A stretch of 49,701 nt of DNA from NCBI RefSeq assembly GCF_000521215.1, contig NZ_KI928919.1:137235-186935 (forward strand), read 5' to 3'. The DNA is from Labrenzia sp. DG1229 (GTDB lineage Bacteria > Pseudomonadota > Alphaproteobacteria > Rhizobiales > Stappiaceae). A program made the position numbers and the translations under genes. The number at the start of each line of letters is the position of its first letter. Position 1 is the first letter of the stretch. The notes beneath the pieces are model-generated. The model was not told the DNA's origin, did no database searches, and was given only the letters and a program-made list of their open reading frames with translations. Of this stretch, positions 24,719-32,026 are shown in pieces.

Positions 24719-25432
24719 TCAACTCTGCCGAAATGCCCTTACCTTGCGGACAATGGCGTCGTCGATCCGCCGCCAGTTTGCCAGCAGATCCTCATCGAAG
24801 CGGTACCTTAGCTCCAGACCCGACGTCATGACAATTGCCCGGTAACACATTGCTTCCTGCCTCGACTTTGAAATCACACATCGGGCGATGAAGCCGTTCG
24901 GTCGCGCCGGATCGTAAACGATCAGATCACGTTTAGCTGCACCTCGTGATGAAAGCGTCAGTATCCTGAGGCCGTCGGGTCCGTTCATTTCACCGCCTCG
25001 CGCAAGGCGTCTGTAAAACGGGTCCAGACGCGCTCTCATGCTTTCGCGCCCCGGATTGTGCTCCAGATCTACAACCAGCGTGCGCCCGGTGCCGCCGAAC
25101 CTTCCAGCGCCCTGAGAACCTGTCACAGGGGCAAGACCTGGCCATGTCATGGACAGCTTCAACGATCTCACGTTCGTTTCGCCGCCGAGGACCTGCGAAC
25201 GTTGTCTGTGCCTGGCAATGTAGTCGACGGGAAGAACAAAACCGGCATTGCCGATTGTAATGGTCACCGGGCCGGATGCTGAATCGGAAAGTGCGTATGC
25301 ATCCCAGTTGCTGGACCAGTAGGCCGCCCGTTCCACGATATGTGCCGCGCCAACGATCAGTATCGCGAGCATCAGCAACCTGAATCGTTGCGGATTGGCA
25401 CCGCTGGCAGTCGGGAGCGACATCGGGATCAT
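24719..25432 (-). CDS. Membrane-anchored protein of unknown function
   Basis: A 237-residue protein with one N-terminal membrane helix (about residues 17-36, LLMLAILIVGAAHIV) and a mostly soluble remainder predicted to face the periplasm. Features are a Gly-rich segment around residues 103-118 and two cysteines (RCVISKSRQEAMCYRA). I do not recognise a family; it looks like a conserved hypothetical of alphaproteobacteria. The start is uncertain between the ATG codons at 25432 and 25423. It converges on the DUF3126 gene across the terminator. Confidence 0.7.
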   Translation of the reverse strand: MIPMSLPTASGANPQRFRLLMLAILIVGAAHIVERAAYWSSNWDAYALSDSASGPVTITIGNAGFVLPVDYIARHRQRSQVLGGETNVRSLKLSMTWPGLAPVTGSQGAGRFGGTGRTLVVDLEHNPGRESMRARLDPFYRRLARGGEMNGPDGLRILTLSSRGAAKRDLIVYDPARPNGFIARCVISKSRQEAMCYRAIVMTSGLELRYRFDEDLLANWRRIDDAIVRKVRAFRQS

Positions 25433-25639
25433 CGGATCTGATCCTGTCGGCCGGGTGCTCTGGTATGGGACAGTGTGTTTCGAAACGGAACAGGTGTTCC
25501 GATCGAGGATGCCTTGTCGTTTGCCCCATGTGGCCTGAAGTCCAGGTTTTTGCCCATTTACCCGTCCGGCACAGTCTTTGCATTTGACCGTTTAGAATTT
25601 GTTAATCAGTTTCCGGCCGGACCAGTTAATAAGAGGTTA

Positions 25640-25973
25640 ATGGGCGTGTTCTTCTCTCTTCTTCTCGTTGGATATGTCGCGAGTGCGGGCTTTGTTGCAG
25701 CAGGTGTTCTCGGTAGCCTTTATCAGCTTGTCACCAGACAACCGCCAAAATTTTCCTTTTCGGGCGAAAACCTGCTCGCTTTTCTTGTCGAGGTTTTCCT
25801 TTGGCGTCTTTGCAGGGCCGTTTATCATCATGCGCAACGCCATTCGGGGGCGCAGGATCGAAAAGCGCCCACTCGGCTGGCTTGTGGCGTCTTCCACGAT
25901 TGCCGGGATGTGGAGCATGTGCTCTGGTATTCTGGTCATGAATGTCGCTCTGATTGTCGCCGGTTACACCTGA
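25640..25973 (+). pseudogene. DUF6949-like small membrane protein, frameshifted
   Basis: An N-terminal part (GVFFSLLLVGYVASAGFVAA, then SLYQLVTRQPPKF) is read from the ATG at 25640, which follows AGAGG. The C-terminal part (FAGPFIIMRNAIRGRRIE, LGWLVASSTIAGMWS) is read in the +1 frame and stops at 25973. Removing one base around 25797-25801 (the CC in TTTTCCTTT) joins them into a membrane protein of about 110 residues with a known alphaproteobacterial layout. The gamma-carbonic-anhydrase gene starts 6 bases later, so the two form one operon. It is either a genuine mutation or a sequencing error. Confidence 0.65.
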
Positions 25974-25979
25974 GGTTCC

Positions 25980-26507
25980 ATGCCGATTTATGCACTTGAC
26001 GGCCGAGCGCCGGATTTCCCTCAAAACGGCGATTTCTGGATTGCGCCGAACGCAACTCTCATCGGTGATATCAGGCTCCGTGAGGCGGCGAGCGTCTGGT
26101 TCGGAGCCATATTGAGAGGTGACAACGAACCGGTGACAGTTGGTCCGCGCTCGAATGTGCAAGATGGCTGCGTCTTTCACACCGACATGGGATACCCGCT
26201 CACCATCGGTGCGGATTGCACGATCGGGCACAACGCGATCCTCCACGGATGCACGGTCAAGGACAATTCGCTGATCGGTATGGGCGCGACAGTGCTGAAT
26301 GGAGCCATTGTCGGCTCAAACTGTATCATCGGTGCAAATGCACTGATCGGTGAAGGCAAGGAAATTCCGGACAATTCACTGGTTGTCGGTATTCCGGGAA
26401 AGGTGGTCCGCACGCTGCCGGTTGAGGCAGTGGACAATATCCGCAAGTCAGCTGAAGGCTACGTTCGAAACTGGCGGCGCTACAGGGACGGCCTCTCGGA
26501 GATCTGA
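25980..26507 (+). CDS. Gamma-carbonic-anhydrase-like hexapeptide-repeat protein
   Basis: A 175-residue left-handed beta-helix protein. The three zinc-ligand histidines of the CamH/YrdA type are in place (H67 in VFHTDMG, H84 and H89 in [10 protein letters not shown]), as is the RGDN motif (46-49). The C-terminal helix follows [10 protein letters not shown]. The family includes active carbonic anhydrases and inactive relatives. The proton-shuttle glutamate loop of Cam is absent, as in CamH. GAGG lies 5 bases before the ATG. Confidence 0.92.
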   Translation: MPIYALDGRAPDFPQNGDFWIAPNATLIGDIRLREAASVWFGAILRGDNEPVTVGPRSNVQDGCVFHTDMGYPLTIGADCTIGHNAILHGCTVKDNSLIGMGATVLNGAIVGSNCIIGANALIGEGKEIPDNSLVVGIPGKVVRTLPVEAVDNIRKSAEGYVRNWRRYRDGLSEI

Positions 26508-26536
26508 GACAAAAAATTCCCACCCGACCAAAAAAC

Positions 26537-26570
26537 GGGAACCGGCCTGCGGGGGGGCGGGCCGGTTCCC
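26537..26570 (-). terminator. Intrinsic terminator for the BTLCP peptidase gene (minus strand)
   Basis: An 11-bp perfect stem (GGGAACCGGCC / GGCCGGTTCCC) is followed on the minus strand by G and then T6 (complement of 26530-26535). It lies 90 bases past the peptidase stop. It is also 30 bases past the convergent carbonic-anhydrase-like gene and may act on both strands. Confidence 0.7.
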
Positions 26571-26572
26571 TG

Positions 26573-26618
26573 GATCCGGTCGTGGTAGGGATGGGGAGGG
26601 TGGGGACGCGACCGGATC
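26573..26618. other. Hairpin whose loop is a G-quadruplex-type sequence
   Basis: The 10-bp stem GATCCGGTCG (26573-26582) / CGACCGGATC (26609-26618) encloses a 26-base loop containing GGGATGGGGAGGGTGGGG (26588-26605). This is four G-tracts with loops of 2, 1 and 1 bases on the plus strand. It lies in the 3' region between convergent genes and beside a terminator stem. Confidence 0.6.
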
Positions 26619-26659
26619 GTCCTGACGGCCCTGCAACAGGCCGATCCCTATCCTTGTGC

Positions 26660-27274
26660 TTACTGGGACACGGAACTGACGGTGGTCACGCGCGTGTCGG
26701 AGATGCCTGTCCACCTGACGGATGAACTTGGGGACTGGCGCTTGATGTATCGGTAAGGTGTTGAATACCAGGGCAGGACAGCCTCGATCTGGTTGTCCAG
26801 GATCATATCGCCGTGGTCGGTCCTGACGGTCAGCACCGCGTGACCCGCATCGTCCACATCCTTGGCGACCGTGATAAGCAGAGCGCTTTTGGGCCAACCG
26901 GCTTCCATCAGGACGCGCTGCTTTTCCAGAACATATTCTTCGCAGTCACCGTAACCATTCACCGGGTAGGACCAGTGCTCGATCTTGCCGAAGAGGTCGT
27001 CGTCTGTCATCGGCTTTACGCGACGGTTGACCTTTGCATTGATCGCGATCAACTGGTTCCAACGCGCTTCATTGAGCTTGACCACAACCGGTTGATAGCG
27101 TTCTTTCGGGCAGGCCCAGGCATTGTCGCGGCAGAATTGCTTGTGACCGATTGGTGCTTTGGTCACCATATTCATGTCCATGAAACGGCCAGGGTCGGCA
27201 AGTGCCGGAGATCCGGCAAAGACACCTGTCGCGACTAATGTTGTGGCAAAGAGAAGTTTTCCAAGTAATTTCAT
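26660..27274 (-). CDS. BTLCP-family transglutaminase-like cysteine peptidase
   Basis: A 204-residue secreted protein. The ATG at 27274 gives a signal peptide (cleavage after about residue 26, ALA-DP) with GGAGGG upstream. The catalytic triad is visible: C111 in YGDCEEYV, H145 in AGHAVLTV and D160 in ILDN. This matches the bacterial transglutaminase-like cysteine proteinase family, which includes LapG. The rhizobial subtype usually lacks a nearby LapD/adhesin system, and none is seen here. Its target is unknown. Two further cysteines (C48, C55) may form a disulfide. Confidence 0.88.
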   Translation of the reverse strand: MKLLGKLLFATTLVATGVFAGSPALADPGRFMDMNMVTKAPIGHKQFCRDNAWACPKERYQPVVVKLNEARWNQLIAINAKVNRRVKPMTDDDLFGKIEHWSYPVNGYGDCEEYVLEKQRVLMEAGWPKSALLITVAKDVDDAGHAVLTVRTDHGDMILDNQIEAVLPWYSTPYRYIKRQSPSSSVRWTGISDTRVTTVSSVSQ

Positions 27275-27386
27275 CGTAACACCCTCCCCAAGGCTGATGT
27301 AACGATGACTCAATGCTTTTTACTTCGCGAAAAACTTCGAAGTAAAACCTTATTTATACTTTAATCTAATTCGATTTTTATTTTAG

Positions 27387-27407
27387 TAAAATGAGATTTT
27401 CATTTTA
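27387..27407. promoter_or_regulatory. AT-rich dyad upstream of the BTLCP peptidase gene
   Basis: The perfect inverted repeat TAAAATGA-GATTT-TCATTTTA lies about 113 bases upstream of the peptidase start, in a very AT-rich stretch (27300-27440). The sequence from 27275 to 27559 shows no convincing gene. Confidence 0.35.
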
Positions 27408-27559
27408 GGAAAACTTGAATTGGATTTGCCTAAAATTTTACAGATCTCTTGGAAGCGTGTGAAATTGTTGATGATTGTTGGACCGGACCGCGTCAGGATC
27501 ATGGTGGAGAACAAATCTGGGTTGGCGGAGAAGTCTTGACTTCATGCGTCAGGCTCACG

Positions 27560-27600
27560 ATCCGAGGTGGAAATTTATTTTCCTGCAATCGGATTTTTTT
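27560..27600 (+). terminator. Orphan intrinsic terminator (plus strand)
   Basis: Outer stem ATCCGA / TCGGAT and inner stem GGAAA / TTTCC (loop TTTAT) are followed directly by a run of seven T. No protein gene ends here on the plus strand, so the structure may close a small RNA starting within about 27410-27540. Confidence 0.55.
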
Positions 27601-27685
27601 GCAAAAACACGGAGGTAATTTCTGCCAGGAGGTGTGGGTTGGTTCGGATAAATGAAAGAAGGAACCAGGATTTGAAAGCAGATCT

Positions 27686-27720
27686 CAGCGCCGCCCGGTT
27701 TGATTGATCGGACGGCGCTG
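27686..27720 (-). terminator. Stem-loop after the 44-residue ORF (minus strand)
   Basis: CAGCGCCG / CGGCGCTG (8 bp) plus three further pairs around one mismatch, with an 11-base loop, lie 17 bases past the stop at 27738. No strong T-tract follows on the minus strand. Confidence 0.5.
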
Positions 27721-27737
27721 ACTGACAGGCCTGGTCT

Positions 27738-27872
27738 CTATCTGTCTTCGCGGCTGCTCTTGTTGGCGTCCCGGAACGAGCGATATTGTTTCCAGGGCAA
27801 CCATTGAAGTCGCGAACGGTTGAATGTCAGTCCATCGCGGACCAAAAGACAATGTGCGGTGTGTAGGTTCAT
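27738..27872 (-). CDS. Candidate small protein of 44 residues
   Basis: The ATG at 27872 is preceded by an ideal ribosome binding site (AAGGAGGA, 5 bases before the ATG). The reading frame ends at 27738 and is followed by a GC-rich stem-loop. The product is basic, starts MNLHTAHCLLVRDG and has a Trp/Arg-rich centre (RLQWLPWKQYR). I do not recognise it. The combination of strong site, short frame and 3' stem-loop in an otherwise empty AT-rich region supports a real small gene, though the ORF length alone would not. Confidence 0.45.
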   Translation of the reverse strand: MNLHTAHCLLVRDGLTFNRSRLQWLPWKQYRSFRDANKSSREDR

Positions 27873-28578
27873 CAGCTTCCTCCTTTATACTTATCTGGTG
27901 CACAAGGTGCGCCTATTCAATGACCGGAAGCCTCAGCGAGAGCGTAATTTTGTTAATTATCTGCAATGTTCAAGTTGGTTTGGACGCGACAATACTGCCT
28001 AATTTTTAAATTATTTTCAAAAATTTAAGTACGATGAAATAATGATGAAGATCAAATATCGAGAAAATATGCACTATATCTATTTATTATTGGATCTTTG
28101 CTATTGTTCAGTTTCTGAAAAATACATTGATCATTGTAACTATCGGTACTTGATATCTTTTTGTTGTGTCCGCCTTGATTGTTGACCTGTTGACCTGTTG
28201 ACCTGTTGACCGTGTGATCACCAGTGAACTTCAAACCGGCGAACCGTGACGGCATTGGCCTCCCAAACAAAGAGGCGTTGCGCGATGTATCATCGGCGTT
28301 TGTCATCACAATCCAAATGTTCACGACTTCCAATCCGGACAGGTCAACTGAGTTGGAAATGGATCAAGAGCATTCCGAACGGGGTGCTGTTGTGAACTCG
28401 AACTCGTCATGGGTCAAAGACGGCCAAGGCTCATCCGCGAAATTCTGGCAATCCACAGAAAGGTACGCTCTGCCGAGAATGTATCCCGTTCACCTGACCG
28501 GGTGACGCTTTCCCGGGTGTTTTCGAAGATCTTGGTAGAGCAGTGCTGCAAGAAGCCGCAAATCTTCCACGTCGAAGA
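27873..28578. other. Gene-poor AT-rich region with an 8-bp tandem repeat
   Basis: In these 706 bases I see no ORF with a family match and a good ribosome binding site. The left part (27940-28180) is AT-rich, and 28181-28212 is a tandem repeat. Open frames on both strands around 28220-28500 have no start signals and read as noise. Confidence 0.5.
28181..28212. repeat. Tandem repeat of 8 bp, four units
   Basis: GTTGACCT is repeated three times (28181-28204), followed by a fourth unit, GTTGACCG (28205-28212). Each unit contains TTGAC, the core of a -35 hexamer. Such short repeats can change copy number by slippage. Confidence 0.9.
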
Positions 28579-29094
28579 TCACTCCGGGTTCTGCGCCGCT
28601 CTCCCGAGAACATCAGCACACACTTTCAGCTGCTGTAAAACAATCGGAACCCTGACGGCATCAACTGCAATACTGAACGACGAATTCTCCGGTTTGACGA
28701 TCAACAGGGTTTGCTTCACGAGAAGATCGATTTCTGGCTGCGACAGTGGCCTGTCGGTCCTCAAGGCGAAATCAAGTCCGGCCTCTGCCGGAATCGTAAT
28801 CTGCTCATCGCCATAGGATACGAGCAGGTTGATGTTGAATTTTGTGCCCTGGACAAAGACACCGGGCCAAAAATAGGCGTCTATCGAAACGCCTGGATTG
28901 GCCAGATCATGAACAAACCAGAAAGACATATACGGAGCGTGGCTGGTCTCGATGACCGGCCGATTGACCGCCTTGCATTTGGTCTTTTCATTCCAGACTG
29001 TCCAGTTGCCATCCTGATACCAGAACCTGACGTCGGACTTTGCGGTTGTTGTCATCAAAAACAACAAGCACAGGGCAGCAAGAGATCTGTTCAT
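28579..29094 (-). CDS. Secreted protein of unknown function
   Basis: A 171-residue protein from the ATG at 29094, with GGGAG 7 bases upstream. It has a signal peptide of about 20 residues ending near TTTAKS-DV. The mature part has aromatic-rich segments (FWYQDGNWTVW, MSFWFVHD, YFWPGVFVQG) and two cysteines (about C39 and C161). I do not recognise the family. It probably resides in the periplasm. It is isolated, flanked by gene-poor DNA on both sides, which may indicate recent acquisition. Confidence 0.65.
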   Translation of the reverse strand: MNRSLAALCLLFLMTTTAKSDVRFWYQDGNWTVWNEKTKCKAVNRPVIETSHAPYMSFWFVHDLANPGVSIDAYFWPGVFVQGTKFNINLLVSYGDEQITIPAEAGLDFALRTDRPLSQPEIDLLVKQTLLIVKPENSSFSIAVDAVRVPIVLQQLKVCADVLGRAAQNPE

Positions 29095-29562
29095 GGCCGG
29101 CTCCCTCGTTAGATATCCCAGCATAACACTTATTCTGAAAGCTTCTGAGCGGGCCTTTCAGTAGCGTGCTGCGCAGACCAAACGATTCCGACACGGTGAC
29201 CAAGATTTCCGTCAAGCGAAAGATCGCATGAAGACAGGGCGGCAACGACCGGAAATTCAATTGCCGCGAAGAGAAACAAATTCCCGTCAATCCCAAATGG
29301 GGCCACACACCGTGTTTGGCCAGACAACGTCAAGGTGCTTGTCTCGGCGGTGTTCGCATTCGCATGAAGTACACCAGATTCTCGAAATCGATCACAATAC
29401 AACCCAAAATGGGAATCGTATTCTGTCCTTCGGGGCTGGTAAACTGGTCCTGGAAAATGAGTTCTTCGCTAGACTATTGTATTATAAGGTTTTTTTGTTT
29501 TCCGTCATTTGGCATGTTCCTTGTATCTCTGACTCTTGAACACAAGAGCCGGAGGCAGACAA
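29095..29562. other. Region of 468 bases without a supported gene
   Basis: Open frames exist on both strands, but none has a ribosome binding site or recognisable product. Near its right end lies the inverted repeat CTCTTG-AACA-CAAGAG (29533-29548), directly before the ribosome binding site of the next small ORF. Confidence 0.5.
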
Positions 29563-29754
29563 ATGAACATTCTTCTTGAAGACCTGAAAACTGCCATGAA
29601 TCAAGAACGCAGGAACAAGTTAGAGCGAAATTCTCATCTGATCCGGGAGCCGCAGGCGGCTGTCCGTTTGGAAAGCCAATACAAGCCAGTGGGTATCGCA
29701 GCTCTGACGGCCGCATCGCTGTGCACGGGTGCACGTGCAACCACGAAAAAGTAA
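29563..29754 (+). CDS. Candidate small protein of 63 residues
   Basis: The ATG at 29563 follows GGAGG by 7 bases. The product begins MNILLEDLKTAMNQERRNK, with a charged N-terminal half and a small-residue C-terminal segment (GIAALTAASLCTGA). A 6-bp hairpin (29533-29548) just upstream could affect translation. No family is recognised. It is called on the start signal only, so it may be spurious. Confidence 0.4.
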   Translation: MNILLEDLKTAMNQERRNKLERNSHLIREPQAAVRLESQYKPVGIAALTAASLCTGARATTKK

Positions 29755-29836
29755 CCTGGCAAAACAGTAAATTCGGTCTCGAGGAAGCCGTTCAAAACAC
29801 AGCTCTCTCAATTTCGTGGCTGGAGCAGGAATAGCT

Positions 29837-30466
29837 TCAGTCAGGCGCAGAGATATGATGTTCGAGCAACTCGCGGCTCTGGACTGCGGCGAATTCGACG
29901 GCAATCCCGCCTTCGATGCGACGAACGACGCGGGCCTGCATCTTGCCGAGAGTAATCGGATCACCCATTTCGGGACTGCTGTCCGTTGCTATGGCTGCCC
30001 CGGAAAGAGACACATCGATTATCCGGCAGACATGTTCCGAACCGTCCGGCAGGATCATCTTCGTCATGGGATTTTTCGGCACGAAACGGTCGTGGCGGCG
30101 ATCTTCAGGAAGATTGAGCTCGTCCCTGTTGGCGAGCCAGGTCAGGACGTTGGCGATCTTGTCGCGCTTGCGGGCCGTGTTGCGCAATTCAACAGCAAAA
30201 CCGCCGTCAATCACACGCGAAATGCGTCCCTCGACGCGGCTCAAATGATCCAGATAGGCAATCACCCGTTCGCCAACACGCCCTTCGACGGGTGTGATCA
30301 TGGCCATGCCGCCTGGTGACATATCGATGATCTGACAGGGGTATTCCCGGCGATCCTCCAACATGAAACGGCCAAGTATATCGACCTGAACACGTTGATG
30401 CCGCCGGCGATCCGTGACTTGAAGCGGTTTGCTTCCTTCTGGTGCTGTTGCCAATCCGGCGTCCAT
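29837..30466 (-). CDS. Tandem PilZ-domain protein (c-di-GMP binding)
   Basis: A 209-residue cytoplasmic protein with two PilZ domains. The first has RxxxR at R21-R25 (RRHQR) and D-x-S-x-x-G at IIDMSPGG (D48, S50). The second has RRHDR (R123-R127) and IIDVSLSG (D151, S153). Both complete c-di-GMP signatures are present, so both domains could bind the second messenger. The ATG at 30466 is preferred; a GTG at 30532 would add 22 residues unlike PilZ proteins. No motility or cellulose gene is adjacent, so the output is unknown. Confidence 0.88.
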   Translation of the reverse strand: MDAGLATAPEGSKPLQVTDRRRHQRVQVDILGRFMLEDRREYPCQIIDMSPGGMAMITPVEGRVGERVIAYLDHLSRVEGRISRVIDGGFAVELRNTARKRDKIANVLTWLANRDELNLPEDRRHDRFVPKNPMTKMILPDGSEHVCRIIDVSLSGAAIATDSSPEMGDPITLGKMQARVVRRIEGGIAVEFAAVQSRELLEHHISAPD

Positions 30467-30559
30467 GCCTGCTCTATCCAAACAGTGTGTCCCGCACCAA
30501 GTGGCCGAAACCCGAATCCCCAAACGTCTCACCCATACATTAGGCAGATGAGGTTAACG

Positions 30560-30736
30560 ATGTGTAAGAATTGGGACACTCAACTGCTTTTCGACGTTAA
30601 AAAATTCATTAGTTTTCCAGCGGCGCAGCGAAAGCGCGCAACTTCCTATAAATTGCATCTGGAAAAATTACCACTCCTGGAAAAAGAGAGAGGCGCAGAC
30701 ATCAAGTTTGAGGCGAGAATTGTGACGCAGCGTTAA
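30560..30736 (+). CDS. Candidate small basic protein of 58 residues
   Basis: The ATG at 30560 has GAGG 6 bases upstream, and the stop (30734-30736) abuts the terminator stem that starts at 30737. The product begins MCKNWDTQLLFDVKKF and is rich in Lys/Arg. No family is recognised. The exact fit between stop codon and terminator supports it, although the same terminator could serve the minus-strand PAS gene. Confidence 0.35.
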   Translation: MCKNWDTQLLFDVKKFISFPAAQRKRATSYKLHLEKLPLLEKERGADIKFEARIVTQR

Positions 30737-30762
30737 GAAAACCCGGTTGATACCGGGTTTTC
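30737..30762. terminator. Bidirectional intrinsic terminator
   Basis: An 11-bp perfect stem (GAAAACCCGGT / ACCGGGTTTTC, loop TGAT) has T-rich 3' arms on both strands. It lies 41 bases past the stop of the minus-strand PAS_5 gene and directly after the plus-strand 58-residue ORF. Confidence 0.7.
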
Positions 30763-30803
30763 GAATAGTCTGGCGTTTTTTTGATGCGTCTTGTGCGAAG
30801 CCG

Positions 30804-31448
30804 TCAGGACTTGCCGCCGCTATAGACTGTCAGATGACCGACCTTGCGCTCGGCGCCCTGGGGCAGGGTCGGTGCCGGCATGCTCATGCCTTCTGCCGTA
30901 AAGCGTGGCAGGATGGGATTGACCGCTGCCGGTGCATCGGCAAAGAAGGGCCGCTCGTCGGGCCAGACAAGACGCAGGCTGCTGATCGACTGGTTCAGGA
31001 TCGGGTGCAGACCGATCCAATAGGGCTTTTCCATCGGCGTGCAACTTCCGAGGATGCGGATCCGGCCTTCTCCAGGCACATTGAGGGGGACGAGCAGCAT
31101 TTCCATGTGCAGAACCTGATCCCGTTCGGTGTGACCGCTAACACCGATGACCGCTGCTGCCGCGTCTTCGGTAATGGCAGCAACAAGGCTTTCCAGGGCT
31201 TCACGGTCTTTCGTGCTCCAGCCACGCAGGAAGTTCCTGCCTTTAAGCTCACGGCAATGGGCCGAACAAAGGCGTGTTCCGGCCAGGCGGTAACGCACGT
31301 CCTGGGGCCCCTTTGTTTCCAGAATAAAGGTATCACCCAACAGACCGCGAATTTCGCCGGGGTCGACTTCGCTGCGGTTCGGGGCTGGACGGGCGCCGCG
31401 CAGGTTGTCCCAGTAAGAATAAAGAGTTTGCGTTACGCCGTGTTTCAT
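30804..31448 (-). CDS. PAS_5-type PAS domain protein
   Basis: A 214-residue protein from the ATG at 31448 (MKHGVTQTLYSYWDNLRG), the usual N-terminus of this alphaproteobacterial family. Upstream ATGs at 31463 and 31469 are possible. The PAS-like core includes RSEVDPGEIRGLLGDTFILE, VRYRLAGTRLC and LKGRNFL. The protein has no output domain, so it is probably a sensor or scaffold acting through partners. No cognate partner gene is adjacent. The C-terminal 70 residues are Pro-rich and variable. Confidence 0.85.
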   Translation of the reverse strand: MKHGVTQTLYSYWDNLRGARPAPNRSEVDPGEIRGLLGDTFILETKGPQDVRYRLAGTRLCSAHCRELKGRNFLRGWSTKDREALESLVAAITEDAAAAVIGVSGHTERDQVLHMEMLLVPLNVPGEGRIRILGSCTPMEKPYWIGLHPILNQSISSLRLVWPDERPFFADAPAAVNPILPRFTAEGMSMPAPTLPQGAERKVGHLTVYSGGKS

Positions 31449-32026
31449 CTTGCTTCGCCTCATCGCCATTATTCGCCCCGTGTATCGTCTCAAGACACTA
31501 CTGTTTCAAAATGGGGCGCTTGTCCGATCCTGTGTTTGACTGACCTCTACTAAGCATGGGGCGTGCCAAGTGGCTGATGGATATGAAACAATGAGACGGG
31601 GTAGGCGTTAAGGTTAATTTTCGGTGTTGCTTGTCTTCGGGCGGCGGCGCTGGCAGCTTAACGTTCTGTTCAGACTTAAGGCGAGGCAAATCGCCTCGGC
31701 GGTTCAAGCTGGAAATCCGGCAATAGTTCGAAACAGGACGCAATAGCGCAAACGCAAATGAGCGCTGTAGTTCTTCGAAACTGGACAGCGACCCGACAAG
31801 AGCGCGTGGGGACGCGACCGACCTTTTGGGGGAAGACAGGACGCCGGCGCCCGAGATCTTAGCTGATCTCAGTTTGCACCGGCGTCCTTGCTTTTTTACG
31901 CGCAAATTCGCTGCGGGGATCTGAAAAGACATTCACCATTTGAAGGAAATGATCACCTGATCATCATGCCGCCCTTGTTTTGTCCGGGATCTTGCTTAGA
32001 AGAAATAAGGGAAAGAGCGAGATTCC
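31449..32026. other. Structured 578-base intergenic region upstream of the rhomboid gene
   Basis: No protein gene is supported. Stem-loops occur at 31682-31698 (CGAGGC / GCCTCG) and 31803-31816 (CGCGT / ACGCG), and there is a strong terminator at 31839-31897. This suits either a small RNA ending at 31897 or an attenuated leader of the rhomboid gene that starts at 32027. No known RNA family was recognised. Confidence 0.45.
31839..31897 (+). terminator. Strong intrinsic terminator without a preceding protein gene
   Basis: The outer stem GGACGCCGG / CCGGCGTCC encloses an inner stem GAGATC / GATCTC, and TTGCTTTTTT follows. It lies 130 bases before the rhomboid start codon. Confidence 0.7.

Noticed and set aside
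28181..28212. Possible CRISPR-like array
   Set aside because: The repeats are contiguous 8-bp units with no spacers and no cas genes nearby.
28224..28505. Plus-strand open frame of 94 codons starting with GTG
   Set aside because: No ribosome binding site, no recognisable domain and low-complexity composition; probably chance.
28409..28816. Plus-strand open frame of 135 codons starting MGQRRPRLIREIL
   Set aside because: It runs antisense through the signal-peptide-bearing secreted protein gene, has no ribosome binding site and matches no family.
31700..31900. Known structural RNAs (tmRNA, RNase P RNA, 6S RNA)
   Set aside because: None of the conserved core sequences of these RNAs is present, only generic stem-loops and a terminator.
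31498..31932. Minus-strand open frame of 144 codons upstream of the PAS gene
   Set aside because: No start signal and no domain; it overlaps the stem-loops and terminator of the plus strand.
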